NCBI GenBank assembly: GCA_005217565.1
Contig: SJCO01000001.1
Coordinates: forward strand, 437,893 to 501,892
Source: Puteibacter caeruleilacunae
GTDB lineage: Bacteria > Bacteroidota > Bacteroidia > Bacteroidales > Prolixibacteraceae
DNA: 64,000 nt
Direction: 5' to 3'
The notes under the pieces are model-generated. The model saw only the letters and a list, made by a program, of their open reading frames with translations. It made no database searches and had not been told where the DNA came from. Positions 1 through 8,440 of the stretch are shown in pieces. Made by a program: the position numbers and the translations under genes. Every line of letters starts with the position of its first letter. The stretch's first letter is position 1.

Positions 1-192
1 TCGGGTATGGAAAAATTTAGAATGATCAGGTGGAATAACTGGAAATTAGTTAGGGTAAACAATGAAGAAGGACGTCTATATAATATACAGGAGGATCCAA
101 CTGAGTTAAATGACGTTGCGAATAAGTATCCGGAAATTGTTGAAAAAATTAAAAATAGATATCAGAAATGGCAGGAAAAAGTAAAACAGTAA
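1..192 (+). CDS. C-terminal fragment of a sulfatase (5' end outside window)
   Basis: The frame is open from the first base to a TAA at 190-192. The visible 63 residues end like S1 sulfatases: a 'WKLVRVNNEEGRLYNIQEDPTE' type strand followed by a Pro-containing ...NKYP...IV helix. The other sulfatases here end the same way (LFDLKKDKEEKNDLSEKYPEQ in the next gene). The catalytic N-terminal part with the formylglycine motif is outside the window. The next sulfatase begins inside this gene (25-nt overlap), so the two are probably translationally coupled. The family call rests only on the tail and on the five sulfatases that follow. Confidence 0.7.
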   Translation, partial: SGMEKFRMIRWNNWKLVRVNNEEGRLYNIQEDPTELNDVANKYPEIVEKIKNRYQKWQEKVKQ

Positions 193-1547
193 TCTGTGCA
201 CTGGCAGGACTTACCGGTTTGTTGGGGGCTACTATTCAAGGAGTAGCAGCAAAAGAGAAACCTAATGTATTGTTAATCATGGTGGATGATCTTGGTTATG
301 GGGATTTGAGTTGTTATGGCTCGGAAATACCTACGCCTAATCTTGATCAATTAGCCTCGTCAGGAATCAGATTTACACAGTTTTATGTGGGAGGTCCTGT
401 ATGTACTCCCTCACGTTTTAGTCTACTTACAGGTTGTTATCCTCAGCGTTCACAGAAGAACTTAACTGGTGCTATCATGCCTGGACAAGATCGTTCATTA
501 GTGAATGAAGAGCAAACCATTGCTGAATATCTGAAGCGGGTAGACTATCAGACTGGTATCATTGGGAAATGGCATCTAGGGCATTTCTCGAAAGAGGCAC
601 TGCCTACACATCATGGATTTGACTTCTTTGTTGGACATGGTGGTGGTTGTATTGATTATTTTGAGCACGACTATGGTGATTTGGAAAATGATTGGTATCG
701 GAATGATGAGTTTATTGAAGAAAAAGGTTATTCCACTCATTTACTGACAAAGCACGCGAAAAACTACTTGGATACCTTAAATCAAGATAAACCTTTCTTT
801 TTATTTCTATCATATAATGCTCCTCACTATGGAAAAACAACCTTGAAAAAAGAGGATGCGCGTACGTTGGTGTTGAAGGAGTATGAATCACATGGAGTGA
901 AGTTAATGAATACTCTTCAGGTTCCTGTTGAGGATTTGAAGAAGGTTGAAAGCATTGAAGATATTTATCGCAGATATTATGCTGCAATGGTGGTTTCTGT
1001 AGATGAGGCTATTGGACAGGTAATTAAGAAATTGAAAGAAACGGGTGAATATGAGAATACAATTATCTGGTTCTTATCTGATAATGGAGCTTACTCGAAG
1101 AGCTATTACGCTCATGGCGACAATGGAGATTTAAGAGGTGAAAAAGCTAGTTTGTATGAAGGTGGTATTCGTGTTCCGTCGATTTGTGTATGGCCGGGTA
1201 AGGTAAAGTCGGGGATTGAATTCGATGGTGTTGTTGGTAGTCACGATATTCTTCCAACGATACAACATATTACTGGCTTTAAGACTGATTATCCTGTTGA
1301 TGGTGTTGATGTGACAAAAACGTTGTTAAAGCAGAAGAAGGTTGATCATCAAATTTATTGGAAGACAGGAAGACAAAAAGCTTTGCTTAAGGGGGATATG
1401 AAATTGGTGATGTCAGGAAAGAAGAAAGAGTTGTTTGATCTGAAGAAGGATAAAGAAGAGAAAAACGACTTGTCGGAGAAGTACCCTGAGCAGGTTAAAG
1501 CACTTGAGCGTCTTTGGAACGAAGTTAATGAAGGAATGAAACAATAA
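168..1547 (+). CDS. S1-family sulfatase, exported
   Basis: 459 aa. Residues 1-28 form a Sec signal peptide (basic start, hydrophobic core, A-rich end), giving a periplasmic or surface enzyme that hydrolyses sulfate esters. The metal-binding start is VDDLGYGD (D40, D41). C79 sits in CTPSR and is the Cys to be converted to formylglycine; GKWHLGH near residue 135 and a D-N pair (LSDNGAY, about 305) complete the S1 active site. The start overlaps the preceding gene by 25 nt; I kept it because it supplies the complete signal peptide. It is the second of six sulfatases in a row. Substrate cannot be read from the sequence. Confidence 0.93.
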   Translation: MAGKSKTVICALAGLTGLLGATIQGVAAKEKPNVLLIMVDDLGYGDLSCYGSEIPTPNLDQLASSGIRFTQFYVGGPVCTPSRFSLLTGCYPQRSQKNLTGAIMPGQDRSLVNEEQTIAEYLKRVDYQTGIIGKWHLGHFSKEALPTHHGFDFFVGHGGGCIDYFEHDYGDLENDWYRNDEFIEEKGYSTHLLTKHAKNYLDTLNQDKPFFLFLSYNAPHYGKTTLKKEDARTLVLKEYESHGVKLMNTLQVPVEDLKKVESIEDIYRRYYAAMVVSVDEAIGQVIKKLKETGEYENTIIWFLSDNGAYSKSYYAHGDNGDLRGEKASLYEGGIRVPSICVWPGKVKSGIEFDGVVGSHDILPTIQHITGFKTDYPVDGVDVTKTLLKQKKVDHQIYWKTGRQKALLKGDMKLVMSGKKKELFDLKKDKEEKNDLSEKYPEQVKALERLWNEVNEGMKQ

Positions 1548-1573
1548 ATAGCATCACCTTTAGCGTCGAAGAT

Positions 1574-1610
1574 CTGACAGCGTGTCCAAAAAGGAATAAC
1601 ACGCCGTCAG
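1574..1610. repeat. Imperfect 12-bp hairpin between two sulfatase genes
   Basis: 1574-1585 pairs with 1599-1610 with one mismatch (arms CTGACAGCGTGT and ACACGCCGTCAG) around a 13-nt loop. No T tract follows, so it is not a standard intrinsic terminator. It may stabilise or process the sulfatase mRNA. Confidence 0.5.
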
Positions 1611-1661
1611 GTCCTACGGACGCTTACGGGAGTAGCGATTAAAATAAAACTACATAAATCA

Positions 1662-3284
1662 ATGAAACGACAAACAACCATGCTATTGGCATCATCGATG
1701 CTTCTAGCTCCGACATTTGGATGTTCCAAGGGAAAGGTAAAAGAGCATGAGCGTCCGAATGTAATCGTTATTCTTTGCGATGATATGGGGTATTCTGATT
1801 TAGGATGTTATGGTAGCGAAATTGCTACGCCTAATATTGATGCTCTGGCGAAACATGGAGTTCGATTTACCCATTTCTATAATGCTGCTCGTTGTTGTCC
1901 TACCAGAGCTTCATTGCTTACAGGAGTATATCCTCATCAGGCTGGTATGGGAGCGATGGTGCGTCATACCGATCAACCAGAGAGAGAAGTGGGGCCTTAT
2001 CAGGGCTACCTGAGTAAGCATACGGTTACTATGGCAGAGGTAATGAATGAGGCAGGTTATTATTGTACCATGTCAGGTAAGTGGCACGTTGGGGAGTCTC
2101 ATCCTAACTGGCCAATGGATCGAGGTTTTGATGATTATTATGGATTGATTAGTGGTGCTGCTAACTATTTCGATATAACAAGAGCGAAAAAGCAAGGTAT
2201 TGAACGTCACTTTGCCAAAGGAAATGAGGAATTTGTTCCTTCAAAAGAGGGATTTTATATGACTGATGCCATTACAGATCATGCTGTAGAGAGTATCAAA
2301 AAGCGTAAGAATCAGCAGGAGCCTTTCTTTATGTATTTAGCCTATACTGCCCCACACTGGCCTTTACACGCCTTACCAGAGGATATCGCGAAGTATGAAG
2401 GTCGCTATGATGAAGGATGGGATAAGATTCGTGAGGAACGATATGCTCGTATGAAGGAATTGGGGATCCTGGATGAATCAATGAACTTATCTCCGCGAGA
2501 TGCTAAAGTACCTGCTTGGAAGGATTTAGAGAAGAAGAAATTAATGTCTCGTAAAATGGCTGTTTATGCTGCTCAGATTGATCGTATGGATCAGGGAATT
2601 GGACGAGTGATTAAACAGCTTAAAGAAAACGGACAGTTTGAAAATACACTGATCATGTTCTTATCCGACAATGGTGGTTGTGCCGAGACGGGTATTCATG
2701 GTACCGATTTCTGGAAGAATGATGCTTGGCCTGGTGATGGCGAATCCTATCAGTCGTATGGTCGTGGTTGGGCTAATGCTAGTAACACGCCATTTAGTTA
2801 TTTCAAGCAGTGGGTACACGAGGGGGGAACATCTACTCCGTTTATTGCTCATTGGCCTAAGATGATCAAAAAAGAAGGTGCAATTGTTCGTGATCGTGCT
2901 TATATTACTGATGTGATGGCAACGTTGGTTGATGTAGGTAATGGTAATTATCCTGAGAAGTTTAAAGGGAATGATATTATCCCTATGCATGGAAAAACTC
3001 TGACTCCTATATTTAAGGGAAAAAGTCGCAAAGGTCATGATGCTATTTTCTGGGAGCATTTTGGAAATATGGCTGTGACAAAAGGAAAATGGAAGCTGGT
3101 TTCGCAACAAAAAGAAGGTAAAGGAAAATGGGGATTATATGATCTGTCGATTGATCGTGCGGAGCAGCATAACCTTGCATACCAGAAGCCTGAATTGGCA
3201 AAAGAGTTGCTTGCTCTTTATAAAGAATGGGCTGAAGAAACAGGCGTAACCAGGAAAATTGTAGATGATTTTTTGCCAGAATAG
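1662..3284 (+). CDS. S1-family sulfatase (arylsulfatase-like), probable lipoprotein
   Basis: 540 aa. The first 20 residues are a hydrophobic signal ending PTFG before C21, so it is a likely lipoprotein with a relaxed lipobox. The catalytic motif is C78-C-P-T-R, the C-x-P-T-R variant that also supports formylglycine formation. DDMGYSDLGCYG, SGKWHVGE and LSDNGG mark the metal and sulfate site. Length and the long middle insertion resemble the arylsulfatase (S1_4-like) group; I am not certain of the subfamily. It lies 114 nt after the previous sulfatase, probably in the same transcript. Confidence 0.92.
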   Translation: MKRQTTMLLASSMLLAPTFGCSKGKVKEHERPNVIVILCDDMGYSDLGCYGSEIATPNIDALAKHGVRFTHFYNAARCCPTRASLLTGVYPHQAGMGAMVRHTDQPEREVGPYQGYLSKHTVTMAEVMNEAGYYCTMSGKWHVGESHPNWPMDRGFDDYYGLISGAANYFDITRAKKQGIERHFAKGNEEFVPSKEGFYMTDAITDHAVESIKKRKNQQEPFFMYLAYTAPHWPLHALPEDIAKYEGRYDEGWDKIREERYARMKELGILDESMNLSPRDAKVPAWKDLEKKKLMSRKMAVYAAQIDRMDQGIGRVIKQLKENGQFENTLIMFLSDNGGCAETGIHGTDFWKNDAWPGDGESYQSYGRGWANASNTPFSYFKQWVHEGGTSTPFIAHWPKMIKKEGAIVRDRAYITDVMATLVDVGNGNYPEKFKGNDIIPMHGKTLTPIFKGKSRKGHDAIFWEHFGNMAVTKGKWKLVSQQKEGKGKWGLYDLSIDRAEQHNLAYQKPELAKELLALYKEWAEETGVTRKIVDDFLPE

Positions 3285-3314
3285 AGTGTCTAACCGTCTA
3301 ACATTTATTGATAT

Positions 3315-4640
3315 ATGAATCTGACTAAAATAAAAAATACTGCAGCTGCCATGTTGCTGTCTGGAATGGCGATGGCTGCGAATAACAATAAGCCTAATGT
3401 AATCCTTATCATGGCTGATGATATGGGATATGAGTGTTTGAGTTGTAATGGAAGTTTATCCTACAATACGCCAAATCTTGATAAACTGGCAAAAACAGGT
3501 GTGCGTTTTACGAAATGTATCTCACAACCATTGTGTACCCCTTCAAGGGTGAAAATCATGACCGGTAGATACAACTACCGTAATTATTCTGATTTCGGTT
3601 ACCTGGATGTGAATGAGAATACGTTTGGTAATGTGATGAAGAAAGCTGGTTACAAGACAGCTGTTGCGGGTAAATGGCAATTAAATGGTATCAATACAAA
3701 GCGTGAAGGCTATAAAGATACCAGTCGCCCTAATCACTTTGGTTTTGATGAGTATTGTCTTTGGCAGCTCACTCATCCTAAAAGCGAGGGAGAGCGTTAT
3801 GCTGATCCTTTGATTGAGAAGAATGGCAAGGTGCTTACCGGACTAAAAGAGCAATACGGACCAGACATATTCAGTAATTTTGTTACTGATTTTATTCAAC
3901 GCAATAAGGATGATCAGTTCTTTATTTATTATCCAATGGTATTGGTTCATGATCCATTTGTGGCTACTCCTGACTCAAAAGAGTGGGGGATAGAAAAGGA
4001 ACGATTTAAGAATAACACCAAGTATTTTAAGGATATGGTTGAATATACCGATAAGGTAATCGGTCGTATTGTTGCTGCCCTTGAAGAGGCTGGCATAAGA
4101 GAAAATACCTTGATCATGTTTACTGGTGATAATGGTACGCATCCTACAATAACGACGCAGACTGTGAATGGTGCTTATAAAGGTGGAAAAGGTACCACAC
4201 CTGATGCTGGTAACCATGTTCCATTTGTTGCCAACTGGCCAGCCCAGAGGCAAAAAGGGATTGAATATGATCAACTTATTGAATTCAGCGATTTCCTTCC
4301 TACAGTTGCTGAAGTAGGTGGAGCTTCCATTCCTGATAATATTGACGGTAAAAGCTTTATGAATGTACTTACAGGAAAGAAGCATAACGATCGTGAGACT
4401 GTGTTGGTACACTATGATCCGATGAAGAAAATGCCAAAATACCGGAAGATTGGTCGATTCGTTCGTACATTGGAATACAAGCTTTATCATGATGGGCGAT
4501 TTTACAATGTGGTGAAAGATAAGTTAGAACAACATCCTTTAGCAGATGGAGATTTAACAAAGAAGGAGAAGAAAATTAAAGCTGAGCTTCAGAAGAAACA
4601 AGATGAATGTCCTGACTGGAATCCTCGTAAATTTAACTAA
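3315..4640 (+). CDS. S1-family sulfatase, exported
   Basis: 441 aa with a signal peptide ending near A21-A22 (MAMAANNNKPN). The active-site motif is C74-TPSR. The metal ligands DD35-36 are in MADDMGYECLSCNG, and the second metal motif is FTGDNGTH (about residue 273). It is shorter than the neighbouring sulfatases and diverges from them in the middle (for example KWQLNG instead of KWHLG), which suggests another substrate position on the same glycan. It follows the previous stop by 30 nt, so it is probably co-transcribed. Confidence 0.92.
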   Translation: MNLTKIKNTAAAMLLSGMAMAANNNKPNVILIMADDMGYECLSCNGSLSYNTPNLDKLAKTGVRFTKCISQPLCTPSRVKIMTGRYNYRNYSDFGYLDVNENTFGNVMKKAGYKTAVAGKWQLNGINTKREGYKDTSRPNHFGFDEYCLWQLTHPKSEGERYADPLIEKNGKVLTGLKEQYGPDIFSNFVTDFIQRNKDDQFFIYYPMVLVHDPFVATPDSKEWGIEKERFKNNTKYFKDMVEYTDKVIGRIVAALEEAGIRENTLIMFTGDNGTHPTITTQTVNGAYKGGKGTTPDAGNHVPFVANWPAQRQKGIEYDQLIEFSDFLPTVAEVGGASIPDNIDGKSFMNVLTGKKHNDRETVLVHYDPMKKMPKYRKIGRFVRTLEYKLYHDGRFYNVVKDKLEQHPLADGDLTKKEKKIKAELQKKQDECPDWNPRKFN

Positions 4641-4671
4641 TCCAAAAATCAAATAATCCAATAATCATCAA

Positions 4672-6477
4672 ATGAAACCTTTATCTATATTTTCCACAGC
4701 TGCTTTGGCTGCACTAAGTGTAGCTGCTAAAGCTGATGACCGACCAAATATCTTGTGGCTGGTTAGTGAAGATAACAGTCCGTATTTAGGCTGTTATGGC
4801 GATCCAATCGCACAAACACCACATCTTGATCAATTAGCGTCGGAAGGAGTAGTCTTTGATATGGCATTTAGTAATGCCCCTGTTTGTGCTCCATCACGTT
4901 CTACCATTATCTCTGGTTTGTATGCTAGTTCGCTGGGTACTGAAAATATGCGGAGTGGTTATAACATTCCTAAAGATGTGAAATTCTTCCCTCAGTATCT
5001 AAGGTCAGCAGGTTATTATTGTACCAATAATGCCAAAAAGGATTACAATATGCCTGAACCTAAAGGTGTATGGGATGAATCAAGTGGAAAAGCTCATTAC
5101 AAAAAGCGTAAAGAGGGACAACCTTTCTTTGCTGTATTCAACTATGCAATTACACATGAGAGTTGTCTGCATCCAGAGAAGCATAAGCCTGTGCAGACTG
5201 ATCCTGCAACAGTGAAGTTAAATCCTCATCATCCCGATATTCCAGAAGTAAGAAGTGATTATGCCAAGTATTACGATCGCATGACCGACCTTGATAATAT
5301 CGTTGGAAAGATGGTGCAGGAATTGAAGGATGCAGGAGAGTATGAGAATACCATCATTTTTTACTATTCTGATCATGGAGGGGTATTACCTTGGAGTAAG
5401 CGTTTCATCTCTGATGCTGGGACTAAGGTTCCTATGATTATCAGGGTACCTGAGAAGTATAAAAAGCTATCTCCGTTTAACATGGGAAGCCGAACCAGTC
5501 GCATTGTCAACTTTGTAGACTTAGGGCCTACAGTGATGAGTCTTGCGGGAATAGCGCCTGCTAAAAACATGCAGGGATTACCATTTATGGGTAAGTATGA
5601 GACAAAACCACGGAAGTTGTCGGTGAACTACAGAGCACGAATGGATGAACGTATTGATTTGTGTCGTGGAGTTAGAAATGAGGAGTTTCATTACATCATG
5701 AACTATATGCCATGGAAACGTTATGGACAGTTTCTTGAATACCTGTGGAAAGCTCCTTCTATGCAGGCTTGGGAAGCTTACTATAAGGCTGGAAAGTGTT
5801 CGCCATTGGAAGGTCGTTTCTTTAATGCAAAAGATGTTGAGGAGTTGTACGATGTGAAGAATGATCCTTATGAGACGAACAATCTGGCAAAAGATCCAAA
5901 GTATGCTAAGGTTTTAAAACAAATGCGTAAAGAACACTTTGCTTTTATTGCAGAGACAAAGGATGCCGGATTTATTCCAGAGGGTGAATTAGAGGAGATT
6001 TCAAAACAAGGTACTGCTTACGAGAAAGTACGTGAGGCAGGATATCCTTTAAATGAGATACATAAGATGGCTTTTGCTGCAGCGCAAGGTGATGATGTAG
6101 CTTTGTTGCGTAAAGGGATTGCTCACAAGAATGTGGTAGTACGCTATTGGGCAACACAGGGTATTGCTCATCTAAAAGATTTGTCTGCGAAGGATATTTC
6201 ATTGTTGGAGAAACTTTTGAAGGATCCTTCAGGAAGTATACGGTTGTCGGCTGCAGAAGGACTATATCTGAACGGAAAGAAAGACATGGCAATTAAAGCA
6301 ATAGGAAAAGAGTTGTCAAGCGACAATAGCAAGGTAGTGCTTTATGCTTGTAATTTGATTGATTTGATCGGTGATGATGCTAAGTCGCTTAAAAAGGAGA
6401 TGAATGAAACATTAAAGAATCCTGCCGATAAGTATATCAGTCGTAGTTTAACTCATTGGCTTGACGCTCATAAGTAG
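4672..6477 (+). CDS. S1-family sulfatase with C-terminal HEAT-like repeats
   Basis: 601 aa. Signal peptide is residues 1-21. The start ILWLVSEDNSPYLGCYGD is typical of the heparan-sulfatase-like S1_8 group, and C72-APSR is the formylglycine site; YYSDHGG gives the second metal motif. Residues from about 470 to 601 form alpha-helical HEAT-like repeats (KNVVVRYWATQGIAHLKD, GSIRLSAAEGLYLNGK), an appended domain that might bind glycan or a partner protein. The sulfatase core ends around residue 440 with ELYDVKNDPYE. Gap to the previous gene is 31 nt. The subfamily call is from remembered motif style, not from a search. Confidence 0.92.
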   Translation: MKPLSIFSTAALAALSVAAKADDRPNILWLVSEDNSPYLGCYGDPIAQTPHLDQLASEGVVFDMAFSNAPVCAPSRSTIISGLYASSLGTENMRSGYNIPKDVKFFPQYLRSAGYYCTNNAKKDYNMPEPKGVWDESSGKAHYKKRKEGQPFFAVFNYAITHESCLHPEKHKPVQTDPATVKLNPHHPDIPEVRSDYAKYYDRMTDLDNIVGKMVQELKDAGEYENTIIFYYSDHGGVLPWSKRFISDAGTKVPMIIRVPEKYKKLSPFNMGSRTSRIVNFVDLGPTVMSLAGIAPAKNMQGLPFMGKYETKPRKLSVNYRARMDERIDLCRGVRNEEFHYIMNYMPWKRYGQFLEYLWKAPSMQAWEAYYKAGKCSPLEGRFFNAKDVEELYDVKNDPYETNNLAKDPKYAKVLKQMRKEHFAFIAETKDAGFIPEGELEEISKQGTAYEKVREAGYPLNEIHKMAFAAAQGDDVALLRKGIAHKNVVVRYWATQGIAHLKDLSAKDISLLEKLLKDPSGSIRLSAAEGLYLNGKKDMAIKAIGKELSSDNSKVVLYACNLIDLIGDDAKSLKKEMNETLKNPADKYISRSLTHWLDAHK

Positions 6478-6600
6478 AGCGGGAATAAGATATGAAAATG
6501 GAATGTTCCGGAGAATATCTTTTTCTGATTAGTTAAATCATCCTCTTAAAATATGAAAAAGGAATGAAGGTTGATTTTTTCATTAACAAGCCAAATCAGA

Positions 6601-6636
6601 AAATCTTAAAATCTAATAATCTTTTGAACAAATGAA
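6601..6636 (+). repeat. 36-nt leader repeat, copy 1
   Basis: The 36 nt ending just inside the start codon of the sulfatase at 6632 match 12711-12746, before the CbiK gene, with two mismatches. The block is AT-rich (AAATCTTAAAATCTAATAA...) and has no Shine-Dalgarno. It may be a translation-initiation enhancer or a recombined leader. Confidence 0.7.
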
Positions 6637-8185
6637 TACAAAACATTTAATGATAGTTGGTGCATCTCTTTTATCTTTAGGGATGCATCAAGCACAAGGT
6701 AAAGAGAGCAAGACATCACGCCCGAACATCTTGTTCATCATGAGTGATGATCATGCTTATCAGGCGATTAGTAGTTATGATAATTCATTGATCAAGACTC
6801 CTAACATTGATCGTATTGCTCAAAAAGGAGTATTATTTGAGCATGCATTTGTAACCAATTCTATTTGTGCTCCCAGTCGTGCTGTATTGCTAACTGGTAA
6901 GTTGAGTCACAAGAATGGTCATATCAATAATCGCAGTACTTTTGATGGCAGTCAGCAAACCTTTCCTAAGTTGCTTCAGAAGGCTGGATATCAGACGGCA
7001 ATCGTTGGGAAATGGCACTTGAAGAGTGATCCAACTGGTTTCGATTACTGGAATGTATTACCAGGACAGGGAAGCTATTATAATCCAGACTTTATCGAAA
7101 TGGGAGAGAAGAAGCGTATCGAAGGATATTCTACTACGCTTACTACTGATTTTGCGCTTCAGTGGTTAGATGAGGATCGTGACCAATCTAAACCTTTTTG
7201 CTTGCTGTTGCATCATAAAGCACCACACCGTAACTGGAAACCTGAAGAGAAGTATCTGAATCTGTATGATGATAAGGACTTCCCACTGCCAGAGAACTTC
7301 TTCGATGAATATGAGAATCGAGGAAAAGCGGCCAAGGAACAGGAAATGTCAATCGCCAAGGATATGAAATGGGGGCATGACATGAAACTGATGAAAACAC
7401 CTGAAGGAGGAGATTCTAAGTTTGAATGGGAGTTAAAGCGATTTAATGATAAGCAATTGAAGGCATGGCATTCAGCTTATGGTCCTAAGAATGAGAAATT
7501 CTTGAAGGAGTATAAAAATATGACCCCAGAAGAGGTGGCCAAATGGAAATATCAACGCTACATCAAGGATTACCTACGTTGTATTAAGTCGGTTGATGAC
7601 AATGTTGGTCGTGTTTTAGATTATCTTGAGGAGAAAGGATTGGCCGATAATACAATCATCGTTTATACTTCTGATCAAGGTTTTTATCTTGGAGAACATG
7701 GCTGGTTTGATAAACGATTTATGTATGAGCAGTCGCATCGTACGCCTCTATTGATGCGTGTACCAGGGCAAAAAGGAGGAAAGAAGATTGATGAATTGGT
7801 GATGAATCTTGATTTTGCTTCTACTTTCCTTGATTATGCTGGAGTGGATATACCTGCTGATATTCAAGGTGAATCATTGAAGCCATTGCTTTCAGGGAAG
7901 CATGCCGACTGGCGTGATGCTGTATATTACCACTATTATGAATATCCAGCAGTACATCAGGTGAAACGTCATTATGGAATTCGTACTGAACGTTATAAGT
8001 TAATCCATTTCTATCATGATGTTGACGAATGGGAGTTGTATGACCTGAAAAAGGATCCAATGGAAATGAATAATATCTATGATGAGCAACCTGAGTTGGC
8101 TGAGAAATTGAAAAAACAACTTGAGGAGTTGCAGGAAAAATACGATGATCACACACATACTGATAGAGCTTACTTGAAGCGCTAA
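6632..8185 (+). CDS. S1-family sulfatase (S1_11-like), exported
   Basis: 517 aa with signal peptide residues 1-23. The pattern SDDHAYQAISSYD followed by TNSIC79-APSR resembles the S1_11 group, which includes N-acetylglucosamine-6-O-sulfatases; that substrate is only a family hint. GKWHLKSD and YTSDQGFYLGEHGWFDKR complete the active site. The C-terminus (WELYDLKKDPMEMNN) is the usual sulfatase tail. It is the last of the six sulfatases and is followed by a strong terminator, so the run probably ends a transcription unit here. The 154-nt gap before it may hold an internal promoter. Confidence 0.93.
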   Translation: MNTKHLMIVGASLLSLGMHQAQGKESKTSRPNILFIMSDDHAYQAISSYDNSLIKTPNIDRIAQKGVLFEHAFVTNSICAPSRAVLLTGKLSHKNGHINNRSTFDGSQQTFPKLLQKAGYQTAIVGKWHLKSDPTGFDYWNVLPGQGSYYNPDFIEMGEKKRIEGYSTTLTTDFALQWLDEDRDQSKPFCLLLHHKAPHRNWKPEEKYLNLYDDKDFPLPENFFDEYENRGKAAKEQEMSIAKDMKWGHDMKLMKTPEGGDSKFEWELKRFNDKQLKAWHSAYGPKNEKFLKEYKNMTPEEVAKWKYQRYIKDYLRCIKSVDDNVGRVLDYLEEKGLADNTIIVYTSDQGFYLGEHGWFDKRFMYEQSHRTPLLMRVPGQKGGKKIDELVMNLDFASTFLDYAGVDIPADIQGESLKPLLSGKHADWRDAVYYHYYEYPAVHQVKRHYGIRTERYKLIHFYHDVDEWELYDLKKDPMEMNNIYDEQPELAEKLKKQLEELQEKYDDHTHTDRAYLKR

Positions 8186-8194
8186 CTAATGATG

Positions 8195-8238
8195 AGGCAT
8201 GCTGTCGGTTTACAAAGGATTGACAGCATGCCTTTTTT
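8195..8238 (+). terminator. Intrinsic terminator after the sulfatase run
   Basis: A perfect 12-bp stem (8195-8206 with 8222-8233, AGGCATGCTGTC) with a 15-nt loop is followed by six T residues. It lies 10 nt after the sulfatase stop codon. Confidence 0.9.
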
Positions 8239-8384
8239 CTAATATCTTCCAGCGTGCGATAGCACCAATTTCTGCCAGTCTGTGAGTATAGTATATCTAT
8301 TTTCAGTACCCCCAATAACTAACAACCTGGCACTCATTAATCAATGTAATTTTAGAAAAAGCTTTTTAATCATTAATAGTTCAT

Positions 8385-8392
8385 TATTTTTG
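8385..8392 (+). promoter_or_regulatory. Putative -7 element for the PhoD-like gene
   Basis: TATTTTTG matches the Bacteroidota -7 consensus TAnnTTTG and lies 48 nt before the start codon at 8441. No clear TTTG is found 19-21 nt upstream, so support is partial. Confidence 0.35.
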
Positions 8393-8440
8393 TAATCTCC
8401 GTTAGCGAACACGAGTTCGTGGCGGACAACCAGATCTTAT

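Noticed and set aside
2661-3110. Antisense open frame inside a sulfatase gene
   Set aside because: It overlaps a well-supported gene entirely and has no family features; it is a shadow of the sulfatase codon pattern.
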